Shown: positions 19,794-28,745, counted from the stretch's first letter. The stretch: 64,000 bases of DNA from Methylobacterium sp. UNC378MF (GCF_900103195.1 NZ_FMWU01000021.1:1-64000); one strand, 5' to 3'. The notes: generated by a model not told the origin, from the letters alone. Made by a program: numbers and translations.

Positions 19794-20738
19794 ATGAACG
19801 GATTGGACTGGATCCGCCGCGATGTCCTGAAGTCGTGCTTTCAGGGCTTGCCACTCTGCGCCATGGCCTCTCTGCTACCAACCGGTCGCGCAGATGCGGC
19901 GATCGACACCTCCCTGGACCCGACTCAGGGCCGTGCGCTCCTCTTCGACGACCCGTTCACGGAGATCAATGGGCGAATCTGGAATGGTGGACCGAAGGCC
20001 ACGACGGGCCCTACTGGATTTTACGGTCGTTCCGCCTTCGCTCCGCTCTCCGGGGCGGAGGGCTTCAAGCCCTACGAGATTGTCGACGACCCGGATGCCA
20101 CCGGGGGGACTGCCTTGCAGATTTCCGCCAAATACATTGGCCGGAATATGAATATTAGAAATTATTATGGAAACAATTTGCCCGACTTCCAATGGATTTC
20201 GGGAAATCTACAGGCCGGAAGCCGCAGCGGTGTCGTATCGCTTGGCTGGCGGCAGGGGTATTTCGAGGCCCGAATGAAATTCCCGAAGCATCCGCTCACT
20301 TGGCCGGCATTTTGGCTGCTAAACCGGAATGGAATTACTGACAACAAGCGCAGCATAGAGGTTGATATTGTCGAACATAAAGGGTTTGAGCCAAAACTCT
20401 ACGGCGCCTATCTGCACGAATGGGGCCAGCCCGGCGAACATAACGAAGGGACCGGAGTTCCAACGTCGCTCGACATGACGGAGCAATATTGCCACTACGG
20501 CGTCTTGATAAAAGACGATCAGTGCATTCCTTATTTCGAACGCAAGCCGATCATCAATCCGGCGACCAAGCAGATCAACATCTGGACGCTCACACGCGCA
20601 TCGGAAATGGAACAGAGCGGCGATGTCTTTTGGCCCCTCCTCACGCTGGCATTGCGCACGGATGTACCGGCTCCCCAACTGACCGAAGCGCAGAAGCTGG
20701 TTCATATGCGCGTCGACTATTTCCGCGTGTATGGCTAG
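19794..20738 (+). CDS. Secreted GH16-family glycoside hydrolase
   Basis: A 314-residue exported glycanase. The N-terminus has a twin-arginine-type motif (IRRDVLK), a hydrophobic run and an Ala-rich cleavage region (~residue 35), so export by Tat is likely. The GH16 catalytic signature is EVDIVE at ~188-193 (nucleophile Glu188, Asp190, acid/base Glu193), preceded by GYFEARMKFPKHPLTWPAFWLL. GH16 members in EPS clusters (ExoK/ExsH type) trim nascent or secreted polymer. It follows the GMC-epimerase gene by ~145 bases on the same strand. The linkage cleaved cannot be deduced. Confidence 0.88.
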   Translation: MNGLDWIRRDVLKSCFQGLPLCAMASLLPTGRADAAIDTSLDPTQGRALLFDDPFTEINGRIWNGGPKATTGPTGFYGRSAFAPLSGAEGFKPYEIVDDPDATGGTALQISAKYIGRNMNIRNYYGNNLPDFQWISGNLQAGSRSGVVSLGWRQGYFEARMKFPKHPLTWPAFWLLNRNGITDNKRSIEVDIVEHKGFEPKLYGAYLHEWGQPGEHNEGTGVPTSLDMTEQYCHYGVLIKDDQCIPYFERKPIINPATKQINIWTLTRASEMEQSGDVFWPLLTLALRTDVPAPQLTEAQKLVHMRVDYFRVYG

Positions 20739-21136
20739 CCGGGCCGCTCTCGAGCAAGGAAGACGGTGCATGGTCTGCCGGTAGGGGTGAGCAGCCGGCC
20801 GCCCTCCTTCAAACGCCGGGGCATCGCCACGAGACAACACCGGCCACGCCGTGGGGCGGGAGCCGGGGACGGCAGGCCGGGGCGTGACCGGGCCGTTCGG
20901 GTGTGGGAAAACCATCTCCATCGCGTCGGGCCTGCGCCGGCAGCTTGATGACCACCGCGCCGAACGACGGATTGTCGTCCGGGGTGCGGTGCCGCGCCTC
21001 TGTCGAGGCGACCTCTGCCACCACTTGAAAGCTTGGCAACACGGCCGGGCTGAATAAACGACCGGCTCACGAGCTCATCGGTATCCGGGAATAAGGCGAG
21101 GCATGCGGCGCGGCGACCCGACCCGACGCCCGCCTC
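20739..21136. other. Intergenic region upstream of IS630 remnant, no gene
   Basis: Only short GC-rich frames with no protein-family character on either strand. It lies between the GH16 stop and the recognisable IS630 transposase tail and may contain its decayed upstream part, but I could not align it to one. Confidence 0.4.
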
Positions 21137-21310
21137 GCCCGGCCTCACTCCGATCGAACTCGCCTTGGCCAAGTTCAAGGCCGCCTGCACGTCGAGGCAC
21201 CGCACGCCTTCATCAAAACCCGGCCCCTGAACAAAGCCGCCTTCCGGCGCTTCACCCCAGATGCGTGTCGCAACCACCTCGCTGCGGGCAGCGACGCGGC
21301 CCATGATGCA
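21137..21310 (+). pseudogene. IS630-family transposase C-terminal remnant, frameshifted
   Basis: Two adjacent frames together give the end of an IS630-type DDE transposase: SPGLTPIELALAKFKA (the conserved SPDLNPIE region with the final catalytic Glu), then, after a frameshift near 21230, NKAAFRRFTPDACRNHL, like the family's C-terminal FTPxECRNYF. No terminal inverted repeats or target duplication could be identified and the 5' two thirds are missing, so this is a dead fragment marking a past insertion. Confidence 0.6.
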
Positions 21311-21713
21311 ACCCGGTCGGTTGCGGCTCCTGCCTCTGGCACGGTTGGAGGCTCAGATCTTGCGCATTGTTCACGTCCCGCTGCCACCTTGCAGCGCGCA
21401 GCCGCGGTTTGCACGCCCGAGGTCTGCTGTGGCGTGCGATCGCCGTTTCATCCTCGTGATGACGTCCGGGAAGCGCATGGGATTCACGGGTCCGAGCGAA
21501 GCGCCGGAATAACGCGTCGTGACGGCCGTTTCGAAAATGGTCTATCCTTTTACGTGCTCTGGCTTCTGAATGTTCTTGAATCCAGAGCAAGAATATGCAA
21601 TATATGGGCATTTGAAGAGCTATTATTATTGTCAATTGACCAACGATCGTGATATGCTGCTCCCGGAGCATTGCCGAGAATACATGAACGATGAAACAGC
21701 GAGGGATGGAAGG

Positions 21714-22778
21714 ATGACTTACGAGCGATCGCCGTCCTTGGCAGTCATCATAAATTGCTTCAATTACGAGAAATACATTAAATGCGCAATCGACAGCGTC
21801 CTATCGCAGAACAACAAGTCATGCGAAATCGTCGTCGTCGATGATGGTTCGACCGACAATTCCTGGAGCATAATTCAAAGCAGCGGAGTGCGTGCGTTCC
21901 GCAAGGACAATGGAGGTCAGGTCAGCGCTTGCCTGATGGGACTCGACAATACGACGGCGCCTTTCGTCTTATTTCTCGACGCAGATGATAAACTACTGCC
22001 GAACTCGCTGGAAAAAATAATGGACGCACTCGATGGCAGCGTCTCAAAACTTCAGTTCCAATTGATGCGAATAAATGAGAAGGGGTCGGTGATTGCCCCG
22101 GCGTTTCCAGCTCTTCAGGCAGGACGTGATCGGGATAAATTCAAAAGATTTGTGAGCGAAGCTGGAACTTACATCTCGCCGCCCACATCGGGGAACGTTT
22201 TCAGGAGAGACGTATGCGAGTTTCTGCGGGGCGCCTCCTATGATACCGCGGTCGACGGCGTTATTTTGCTTGCCGCACCCTTTTTTGGCGATATTGTCAG
22301 CGTCAGGCATCCGCTTGGATGCTATCGTATACATGGGAAGAATAAATCTGGCGTTCGAAATAACCCATCAATAGCGCTACTTGAGAAGCATAAACGAAGA
22401 TTCAAGGATCGCGTCTCCCATCTCAAGGCTATTTTACAGCAGAGGAACCTCGCTGACGCCATAAATCCCCCCGAGCAGATGTATTTTTACAGTATTTATC
22501 AAATAAATCAGGACATTATCACGGGGCGCGGAATAAAACTCAGGCAAGCGCTGAATGCCGTCATCCGTTTTCCGTCCTGGTATAGCCCGCCCCGGAAGGC
22601 GGCGACGGCGCTGGCGATCGTTCTCGCTGTCGTGCTTCCAAATGCGGTGAGCGTGCAGTTTTTGAATTCATGGCGGTTCGTGCTGGTGCGGCTTGTCACC
22701 TCTTTCACCCACATCCGGGCTCTCTGGGCGCCCGAACGTTCCGCAGCCCGCTCCCCTCTTTCCAGAAACTCCCGATAG
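21714..22778 (+). CDS. Glycosyltransferase family 2, paralogue of the 7577-8617 gene
   Basis: A 354-residue GT2. ATG 21714 is preferred over upstream in-frame starts (21570, 21684) because it aligns with the paralogue's N-terminus and has a GAGGGA seven bases upstream. Motifs: LAVIINCFNYEKYIKCAIDS, VVVDDGSTDNSW, LFLDADDKLLP (DxD), GNVFRRDVCEFL, VDGVILLAAPFFGDIVSV and YRIHGKNKSG. Base composition is AT-richer than neighbouring genes (many AAA, ATA and AAT codons), suggesting transfer. It is separated from the rest of the locus by ~975 bp of decayed DNA and may be a captured duplicate of the first GT2. Confidence 0.85.
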   Translation: MTYERSPSLAVIINCFNYEKYIKCAIDSVLSQNNKSCEIVVVDDGSTDNSWSIIQSSGVRAFRKDNGGQVSACLMGLDNTTAPFVLFLDADDKLLPNSLEKIMDALDGSVSKLQFQLMRINEKGSVIAPAFPALQAGRDRDKFKRFVSEAGTYISPPTSGNVFRRDVCEFLRGASYDTAVDGVILLAAPFFGDIVSVRHPLGCYRIHGKNKSGVRNNPSIALLEKHKRRFKDRVSHLKAILQQRNLADAINPPEQMYFYSIYQINQDIITGRGIKLRQALNAVIRFPSWYSPPRKAATALAIVLAVVLPNAVSVQFLNSWRFVLVRLVTSFTHIRALWAPERSAARSPLSRNSR

Positions 22779-23106
22779 ACTTTCCGCTATCTCGTCGAAG
22801 GGTGGGACGGTAGTTTAGAGCCCGTCGAAGATCAAACAAATTGTTGATTGCAGCCGATATATCTGGGCAAGTTAGGCGCGCGGCATGGTGCTCTTTGCAA
22901 ACGGCTCGTCCGTCAGCCTGAAATGATCCATCGGCTCCTCCAGCACGAGCCGTGAATCACATCAGCGCCGACAGCCCTACGTTTATGGATCCGGACGCTA
23001 ATTGTACAGGAACAACAAGTCCGGATTATTTTTCTTCGAGACTTTTGCAAAATTTGTTGTGACATATCGAGTAATAAGATCTATATTTTCGCGCTGATGA
23101 CGGCCC
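22779..23106. other. 328-bp intergenic region between convergent genes
   Basis: No gene is supported. The stretch ~22990-23095 is AT-rich. It separates the end of the polysaccharide locus from the accessory genes. I see no convincing Rho-independent terminator. Confidence 0.4.
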
Positions 23107-23634
23107 TTACGGCGCATAGCGTGTGAAGACAAAATCGTTGTCTGACGATCCGCGAGCATGGCATGGCGCGCAGGTCCTCATCAGGTCTTCGCTCCGGTTG
23201 GGCTTGCCACCTTCAAATTGCCCGTATCCCCATCCGCCCGTATCGGCGAATTTTTTCGAGTCCTTAACGCTGAACTGGACATTCGTCGGGGAGCCGGCAA
23301 CGAACGATTGTGCTTGGCCGAAGATCGCATTGTTTTCGGCCGCCGGCATATACTCCCAAGCTAACCGCGCGATGATCGCGCCATCCGGGAATGGACGCGC
23401 GCCTTCCCGATATGCCTTGACAGCGATGTCGTTTCCAAGAACGGCACGAATGTCGTTGAGACTACCCGCTTCGTGCGCCACGCTGATCAATTGCCAGTCG
23501 CGATACCTGTCAGGAAGTCTGACGCCGAAGATCGGAGAAGCGTCGTCATCAGCGCTTTCGACCGCCAAAGGAGTGACGGACCCGATGCAGGCGCCCAGGA
23601 TGCATGCACCAAACCGAAGAGATACCGCTCTCAT
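23107..23634 (-). CDS. Cytochrome P460 family c-type haem protein
   Basis: A 175-residue periplasmic protein with a signal peptide (MRAVSLRFGACILGACIGSV..., cleavage near residue 25). The body matches P460 layout: YRDWQLISVAHEAGSLNDIRAVLGND, then WEYMPAAENNAIFGQAQSFV, and a C-terminal haem motif CAPCH at ~155-159. P460-type haems oxidise hydroxylamine or detoxify nitrogen oxides in some bacteria; in others the role is undefined. There is no cognate operon here: the neighbours are the GT2 and a pseudogene. The length (~175) is normal for the family. Confidence 0.8.
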   Translation of the reverse strand: MRAVSLRFGACILGACIGSVTPLAVESADDDASPIFGVRLPDRYRDWQLISVAHEAGSLNDIRAVLGNDIAVKAYREGARPFPDGAIIARLAWEYMPAAENNAIFGQAQSFVAGSPTNVQFSVKDSKKFADTGGWGYGQFEGGKPNRSEDLMRTCAPCHARGSSDNDFVFTRYAP

Positions 23635-23715
23635 CGTGTCCTCCCCTGGATTCTGTACTGAACCTTTTCTCGATTGATGCGGCGCCGGCAGTTAACGGCC
23701 GATCCGTGTCGCGGG

Positions 23716-24340
23716 TCAGCAGAAGTCGCCACACGCGGCCGAAAGCGCTCCACGTGGTTTCACCGGGCCTGTTCCGGCAGCCTGAACTACGCAGGCCTCG
23801 GGCAGCCGCAAGAGAGCCTCTGCGGCATGGCTCGGATGGCCGTCCGTCAAGCCGTGACGCTCCGCCAGCCACAGGGGGTCGTCGTAACCGGTGCAAGTCC
23901 GATCTGCCGGATCGCACCACATAAGGGCGCGCAGGGGCAGGTCAACGCCGATGGTCTGGTTTGCCTGCATCAGAGGAGTTCCACCTTCTGCCCTGCCGAA
24001 CATGAGCAGCTGGGTCGGGCGCAGGTCGGGCCCCGCCTGGATCGGCGCGGCCGCATGACCGAGTCGAAGAAAGGCCGCCAGGCCGCACTCCGCCACGGCG
24101 CCGGCCAGGTTGCCCATGGTCTCATCGGGCTGGAAATGGCTCTGATACTTGATGAACCCGGCCGTGCCCCGCCTGTCATGCGCGATGCAGCGGTCCCCCT
24201 GGCGGGCGAGGAAGAACATCTGATTCTCGAAGGCGTCGGCGCTGAGAGGCGATCCGTGGCTGAAGACCACGGGTTGCCCCTCGCCCCAGTCCTTGAAGTA
24301 GATCTCGGTGCCGTCTTCGACCTTGATCGTGCCCCGACAC
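23716..24340 (-). pseudogene. Frameshifted chimera: alpha/beta hydrolase (chloroperoxidase-like) N-terminus joined to DUF302 domain
   Basis: The first ~55 codons match the start of non-haem chloroperoxidases (TIKVEDGTEIYFKDWGEGQP, FSHGSPLSADAFENQMFFLA, CIAHDRRG). Directly after HDRRG the same frame continues as a DUF302 domain (GFIKYQSHFQPDETMGNLA, LRPTQLLMFGRAEGGTPLM, ANQTIGVDLPL). A deletion seems to have joined two genes in frame. The likely original start is GTG 24340, but a run of four G (minus strand; 24332-24335) just after it puts that GTG one base out of frame, as if one G was gained. An internal GTG at 24270 remains possible. It most likely makes no functional hydrolase; the DUF302 part is nearly complete. 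Confidence 0.7.
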
Positions 24341-24365
24341 CGTCCCCTCGCGTGCCATCTGCATC

Positions 24366-25253
24366 TCAGCGGCCGCCAACGTTACGGTCGAGGAAGTCTC
24401 GAATCATGGGCGCCATGACGTCGAGCTTGTCTTCGAGGGCGAAGTGCCCGGTATCGAGCAAATGAAGCTCAGCATCGGTTAGGTCCCGCAGGTACGGATG
24501 TGCGCCGTCGGCCGGGAAGATAGAGTCGTTCCGGCCCCAGACGATCAGCGTCGGCGGCTTGCGCTCGCGGAAGAAGGCCTGGAATCGCGGGTAGAGCGGT
24601 ACGTTGGTGCCGTAGTCGCGGAACAGGTCGAGCTGGATATCCCTGTTGCCCGGCCTGTCGAGGAGCACCTGGTCGTGCAGCCAGTTGTCCGGATCGATCC
24701 GGGATATGTCGGCCACGCCGTCGACGTACTGAAACTTCGTCGTTTCCGGTGCGACGAGGAAGGCGAGAGCGTTGCGCCGCTCCGGCGTATCCTCGCGCCA
24801 ATAGGCCTTGATGGGATCCCAGAACGCCTTCAGCCCCTCCTCGTAGGCGTTGCCGTTCTGGACGACCAGCGCGCTGACGCGTTCAGGATGCTTGAGAGCG
24901 AGCCGATAGCCGACCGGGGCGCCGTAATCCATCACGTACATCGCGTAACGGTCCGCACCCAAGTGGGAGAGCAGGCCGTCGACGAGATCGGCGTAGTGCG
25001 CGAACGTATATGCGAACTCCCGGTGATCGGGCGCATCGCTGCCTCCGAAGCCGGGATAGTCGGGTGCGATGACGCGATAGCGGTCCGCGAGGAGCGGGAT
25101 CAGGTTGCGAAACATGTGCGATGAGGTCGGGAAGCCGTGCAACAGCAACACGAGCGGTGCGCCCGTGGGGCCGGCTTCCCGGTAGAAGACGTTCACGTCC
25201 TCGACCTTGGCTGTGCGGTAATGGGTCACCGGAATGCTGGTGGGATAGGTCAC
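24366..25253 (-). CDS. Alpha/beta hydrolase, haloalkane dehalogenase/epoxide hydrolase-like
   Basis: A 295-residue enzyme. LLLHGFPTSSHMFRNLIP gives the HG oxyanion region (39-40). The nucleophile elbow is MYVMDYGAPVG with Asp109 rather than Ser, which places it with haloalkane dehalogenases/epoxide hydrolases. The acid region is VWGRNDSIFP and the His is in LLDTGHFALED near the C-terminus. The substrate is unknown. It is transcribed divergently from the LysR gene at 25354, with a 100-bp shared control region holding an inverted repeat, so LysR control is likely. Confidence 0.85.
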   Translation of the reverse strand: MTYPTSIPVTHYRTAKVEDVNVFYREAGPTGAPLVLLLHGFPTSSHMFRNLIPLLADRYRVIAPDYPGFGGSDAPDHREFAYTFAHYADLVDGLLSHLGADRYAMYVMDYGAPVGYRLALKHPERVSALVVQNGNAYEEGLKAFWDPIKAYWREDTPERRNALAFLVAPETTKFQYVDGVADISRIDPDNWLHDQVLLDRPGNRDIQLDLFRDYGTNVPLYPRFQAFFRERKPPTLIVWGRNDSIFPADGAHPYLRDLTDAELHLLDTGHFALEDKLDVMAPMIRDFLDRNVGGR

Positions 25254-25276
25254 GAACGCCCCTTCGCATCGAACAA

Positions 25277-25292
25277 GTTAATCGAAGTTAAC
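25277..25292. promoter_or_regulatory. Inverted repeat in the hydrolase-LysR divergent promoter, candidate LysR operator
   Basis: GTTAA-N6-TTAAC, a perfect 5-bp inverted repeat in an AT-rich patch, located between the two divergent starts and containing a T-N11-A spacing as expected of LysR-type binding sites. Function is inferred from position and symmetry only. Confidence 0.5.
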
Positions 25293-25353
25293 GTATTGCG
25301 ATCGACGGCAGAATGCCTAATCTATGGAATCCTTGATTTCGCGAGGCGGAACA

Positions 25354-26376
25354 ATGATCGACCGTCTCGATGCGATGCGGGTGTTCGTCACCGCGCTGGA
25401 CGAAGGCAGCCTCGCATCCGCTGGCCGGCGCCTCAATCGCTCACCCGCCGCCGTGACGCGGGCCATGGCCGCGCTTGAGAGCCATGTCGGAGCTCAACTC
25501 CTGCACCGGACGACACGACGGCTGCAGTTGACCGAGGCTGGCGAGACGTACGCTGCCGTCTGCCGCAGGGTATTGACGGAGCTGGATGATGCCGACCTCG
25601 CCGTTGCCGGGAACCGGGCTGCCCCGCAGGGCGTCCTGACCGTCACCGCCCCCGTGATGTTCGGGACGCGGGTCCTGCGCCCGGTCGTGGGTGAGTTCCT
25701 GAAGGCATATCCTGCGATGCAGGTCCGTTACCTGCTGCTCAATCGAATGACGAACCTCCTCGACGAGGGCATCGATGTCGCGCTCCGGATTGCCCCGCTG
25801 CAGGAATCCAACCTGATAGCGTTACGCATCGGTGAAGTGCGCCGCGTTCTGTGTGCATCGCCGAAATACCTGGCTGGCCGGCCGCCAATCGCATCCCTGT
25901 CCGATCTGGCGCAGCACGACTTCATCGGCATAGAGCCAACGGGCCCGGACGATATCTGGAGCTTCCCGCCCCTAGCCGGAGGCAGAATTCCCCGTACGGT
26001 CCGGGTTAAGCCGCGCCTGATGGTCAACACCGACGAGGCCGCCGTCAGCGCGGCGGTCGACGGCGAGGGCATCGCCCGGATCTTCTCCTATAAGATCCAG
26101 CACGAAGTCTCGGGCGGCAGCTTGGTCGTTCTGCTTCCCGAGGACGAGCCGCCTCCAGTGCCGGTACATCTCATCACGCTCCCTGGCCGGCTGTCGCTCG
26201 CCAAAGTGCGGACCTTCATGGACTTCGCCGCCGTCCGCCTCAGGGCCGACTTCGCCCGCACCCCGCCCCACCCCGAGGACCGACGTTCATCCCGGGAACG
26301 GCTCGACGCCGAGGTCTCGCGCCAGAGATTGACGCCTCAGCGAAATGCCGCCGGCGGGCCGTCGAGATCTCCGTGA
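25354..26376 (+). CDS. LysR-family transcriptional regulator
   Basis: A 340-residue LTTR. ATG 25354 is chosen over 25324 because MIDRLDAMRVFVTALDEGSL is the family's N-terminus and GAGGCGG lies just upstream. The winged HTH spans residues ~1-60 (SLASAGRRLNRSPAAVTRAMAALE), followed by the effector-binding PBP-like domain ~85-290 (GVLTVTAPVMFGTRVLRPVV). The C-terminal ~40 residues after VRLRAD are longer than usual and low in motif content. It probably regulates the divergent alpha/beta hydrolase and itself. Confidence 0.87.
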   Translation: MIDRLDAMRVFVTALDEGSLASAGRRLNRSPAAVTRAMAALESHVGAQLLHRTTRRLQLTEAGETYAAVCRRVLTELDDADLAVAGNRAAPQGVLTVTAPVMFGTRVLRPVVGEFLKAYPAMQVRYLLLNRMTNLLDEGIDVALRIAPLQESNLIALRIGEVRRVLCASPKYLAGRPPIASLSDLAQHDFIGIEPTGPDDIWSFPPLAGGRIPRTVRVKPRLMVNTDEAAVSAAVDGEGIARIFSYKIQHEVSGGSLVVLLPEDEPPPVPVHLITLPGRLSLAKVRTFMDFAAVRLRADFARTPPHPEDRRSSRERLDAEVSRQRLTPQRNAAGGPSRSP

Positions 26377-26412
26377 CCGGTCGCCGCGTGGATCTCGCGG
26401 CATTCCGACCCT

Positions 26413-27978
26413 TCACCGCCTCAATATCGGATCGACCTGCGTGACGCGGCTGCGCAGCGTGAAGACGCCGCTTCCGGACAGGATGGCACTCCGGGCGAGG
26501 AGACGGCCGCTTTGCCAGTTCGACAGCCCGAGCTCGGGCTGGTTCAGGGCGTATTGCCCGTCCACCCAGCGGGTGAACCCGTCGCCCACGAAGGGCGCGT
26601 TCACCGTGTCGTAGAAGCGCCGATGCGCCTCCGGGTCCCGACTGATCAACGATGCGGCGAAACGCGGGCTGAGGCGATTGAACAGCATCACCGCGTGATC
26701 GAGATCATCCACGATCTTCAGGCTGACCTCGGGCGTGTCCTCCCATTCCCACTCGCGGCCGAGATCATCCTCGGACTGGATCTCCGTCAGCGGCTCGGTG
26801 CGTTCGCCTTCGGCGCGCCGGACGCGGACGGCGGCGGTGCGCCAGCCGTCCGGCAGGACGGTCTCGTCACCTGCGACCACGTGAAGCTTGCATCCGAAGC
26901 CGCGTGCGCGGCCGGCGGATTCCAGGGCGGCCAGAAAAATCGGCACCAGATCCGCTATTCGGGCGCGATGGATGCAGCACACGTTCAGGGTGTTGCAGAC
27001 CTTCCGGTCCAGGGACGCTTCGACAGCCGCGGAGAAGCGCTCCGCATCCGCATCGCGGTCGGCGACCATCCAGGCGCCTCCGGTTCCGTGCAGGCTGACC
27101 GCCGTACCGGCCTGTCGGGCGACGCTCCCGAGTTGCGCCACGGCCAGGCCCGACCCGCGCGCCACCGCCAGCGAGAGCCGACGGTCAGCGAAGAGGGCCC
27201 AGCCTGTCGACCGTTCCGGGCTCTCGACGAGCGAGATGGCTCCGGGCGGTAGGCCGGCCTCGTTGAGCGCGGGCACGAGGGCGTGCCGCATGATGGCCTG
27301 TGCGGTGCCGAGCGCGTCGCTGCCGATGCGGAAGACGGCCGTGTTGCCGCTGCGCAGGACGCCCGCTGCATCGGCGAGCACGTTCGGGCGCCCCTCGAAG
27401 ACGAAGCCGACCACCCCGAGCGGTGCCGCCACCTGCTCGATGGTCCAGCCGGTGTGGACGATGCGTTCGACGACCCGGCCGCGCAGCGTCTCGCTGTCAC
27501 GCCACGCCCGCAGGCCCGCGATCATGTCCTGCCGCATCCGGTCGGTGGCGACGAGCCGGGTCGTCGAGCGGCCGCCGTCCTGGGCGCGCTCGACATCCTG
27601 GCGGTTCGCCTCGGCGATGGCACGCCAAGCCGAAGGGTCATCGAGGAGCGCAGCGAACCGGTCGAAGAACCGCTCAATCGCCTGATCCGGTACGGCCGAC
27701 ATCGCCATGAAGGCTGCATGCGCACGGTCCACCGCGGCGGCAGCCACTGCGATCTGAGCCGCGGGAATGTGCAGGAGGTCTCCGGTCTCCTGCAGGACCA
27801 GCAGATGATCACCGGGCTGGAAGGCCTCCGCGAGTTCTGGCGTGATCACGGTCACACGGTCACCGCCGAAAGGCACAGGCATTCCCGATACGAGGCGGGC
27901 GATGGTGGTTGTCATGGGAGCGGGCATAGGGCGATCTCGGTGTGGAAACCAAGCCGTGCCGTCGTGGAAAGCGACCAT
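26413..27978 (-). CDS. ProA-like glutamate-5-semialdehyde dehydrogenase (aldehyde dehydrogenase superfamily), long form
   Basis: A protein of up to 521 residues; canonical ProA is ~415-430. The catalytic Cys is in DRKVCNTLNVCCIHR, and GVVGFVFEGRPNVLADAAG and GNTAVFRIGSDALG match the NADP-binding part of ProA. ProA reduces gamma-glutamyl phosphate to the semialdehyde in proline synthesis. No proB is adjacent, and the extra N-terminal ~90 residues are unusual. The start is uncertain (27978, 27927 or 27915), none having a clear Shine-Dalgarno. It could be a paralogue acting on a different acyl phosphate or aldehyde. Confidence 0.72.
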   Translation of the reverse strand: MVAFHDGTAWFPHRDRPMPAPMTTTIARLVSGMPVPFGGDRVTVITPELAEAFQPGDHLLVLQETGDLLHIPAAQIAVAAAAVDRAHAAFMAMSAVPDQAIERFFDRFAALLDDPSAWRAIAEANRQDVERAQDGGRSTTRLVATDRMRQDMIAGLRAWRDSETLRGRVVERIVHTGWTIEQVAAPLGVVGFVFEGRPNVLADAAGVLRSGNTAVFRIGSDALGTAQAIMRHALVPALNEAGLPPGAISLVESPERSTGWALFADRRLSLAVARGSGLAVAQLGSVARQAGTAVSLHGTGGAWMVADRDADAERFSAAVEASLDRKVCNTLNVCCIHRARIADLVPIFLAALESAGRARGFGCKLHVVAGDETVLPDGWRTAAVRVRRAEGERTEPLTEIQSEDDLGREWEWEDTPEVSLKIVDDLDHAVMLFNRLSPRFAASLISRDPEAHRRFYDTVNAPFVGDGFTRWVDGQYALNQPELGLSNWQSGRLLARSAILSGSGVFTLRSRVTQVDPILRR

Positions 27979-28069
27979 CCCATCGAGGGGTGTGCCGACG
28001 GTCGCCGCGCTTGGGGCTTCTCTGCCGCTCCGGAGGGATCTGGTCGACGAGGTGAGCCCGACGCCGGCA

Positions 28070-28470
28070 TCACTGTACCCGGAAGGCGCCGACCCGACTG
28101 CAGCACACCTCTTGCGGAGACCACGCGTTCACGGCGTTGATCGACGAGATTGCTGACGGGGCGCGCCCCTGGCGCGGGCCGCAATCGAGCGTCCCGCTTC
28201 GTCTGTGTAGTGCCGGGATGTGGTGTGACGGCTCGAGCCTGAAGCGTTCGGGGTCTTTGGTCCAGACTTGAAGGACATGCTCGTAGGGCGTGAGGCCGCG
28301 GAGGGTCTTCAGCCGCCGGGCATGGTTGTAGGCGCCGACGAACGGCTGCAGGTGCGCCCGGCGCTGGTCGTAGGTCTCGTAGTGGCAGCGCTTGACCGTG
28401 GCGTCCGTGATGGTGCGGTTCATCCGCTCGACCTGACCGTCGGTCGATGGTCAACCCTACCACCACACCG
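28070..28470 (-). pseudogene. IS481-family transposase C-terminal remnant
   Basis: The minus-strand frame reads GQVERMNRTITDATVKRC, then AHLQPFVGAYNHARRLKTLRG and LTPYEHVLQVWTKDPERFRL. These are the final catalytic Glu region and C-terminal tail of IS481-type DDE transposases. The N-terminal two thirds are absent and no terminal repeat was found. It lies ~230 bp outside the left edge of the tRNA-Arg island. Confidence 0.75.
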
Positions 28471-28698
28471 CGGGATCAAACACCTAGACTGAGCGCAGAT
28501 TCTAGAAGGGAGAATACTCCTCGCTAAACGACTGAGGCTCTCTTCGACGTCTGCTTAAAGGATGCAGGTAAGAGCGATTGACTAGCTGCAATAGGCGCGA
28601 AGCAGGTAGGATTAAAGGCCGCGCCCTCGAATCAAGGCTCGTGCGGGCTGGCCTCAAAAGCCAGTCGTTCGTAGCCTTGTTCCAGATGGCATGAATTT
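28471..28698. other. Chromosomal spacer left of attL
   Basis: No gene seen between the transposase remnant and the island's left attachment site. Confidence 0.4.
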
Positions 28699-28745
28699 TG
28701 GCGCGCCCGAAAGGATTCGAACCTCTGACCCCCAGATTCGTAGTC
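28699..28745 (-). repeat. attL: 47-bp copy of the tRNA-Arg 3' end
   Basis: Identical to 40648-40694. It contains the anticodon-loop 3' part, variable loop, T arm, acceptor strand and CCA of tRNA-Arg, but lacks the 5' half, so it is not a functional tRNA. It was created by site-specific integration. Confidence 0.9.

Noticed and set aside
20735..21304. Minus-strand 189-codon ORF after the GH16 gene
   Set aside because: The opposite strand shows an IS630 transposase tail; the minus translation has no recognisable features.
28699..28745. A second tRNA-Arg gene at the left end of the island
   Set aside because: Only the 3' half is present; the 5' half (acceptor 5' strand, D arm) is missing, so it is an attachment-site copy, not a tRNA.
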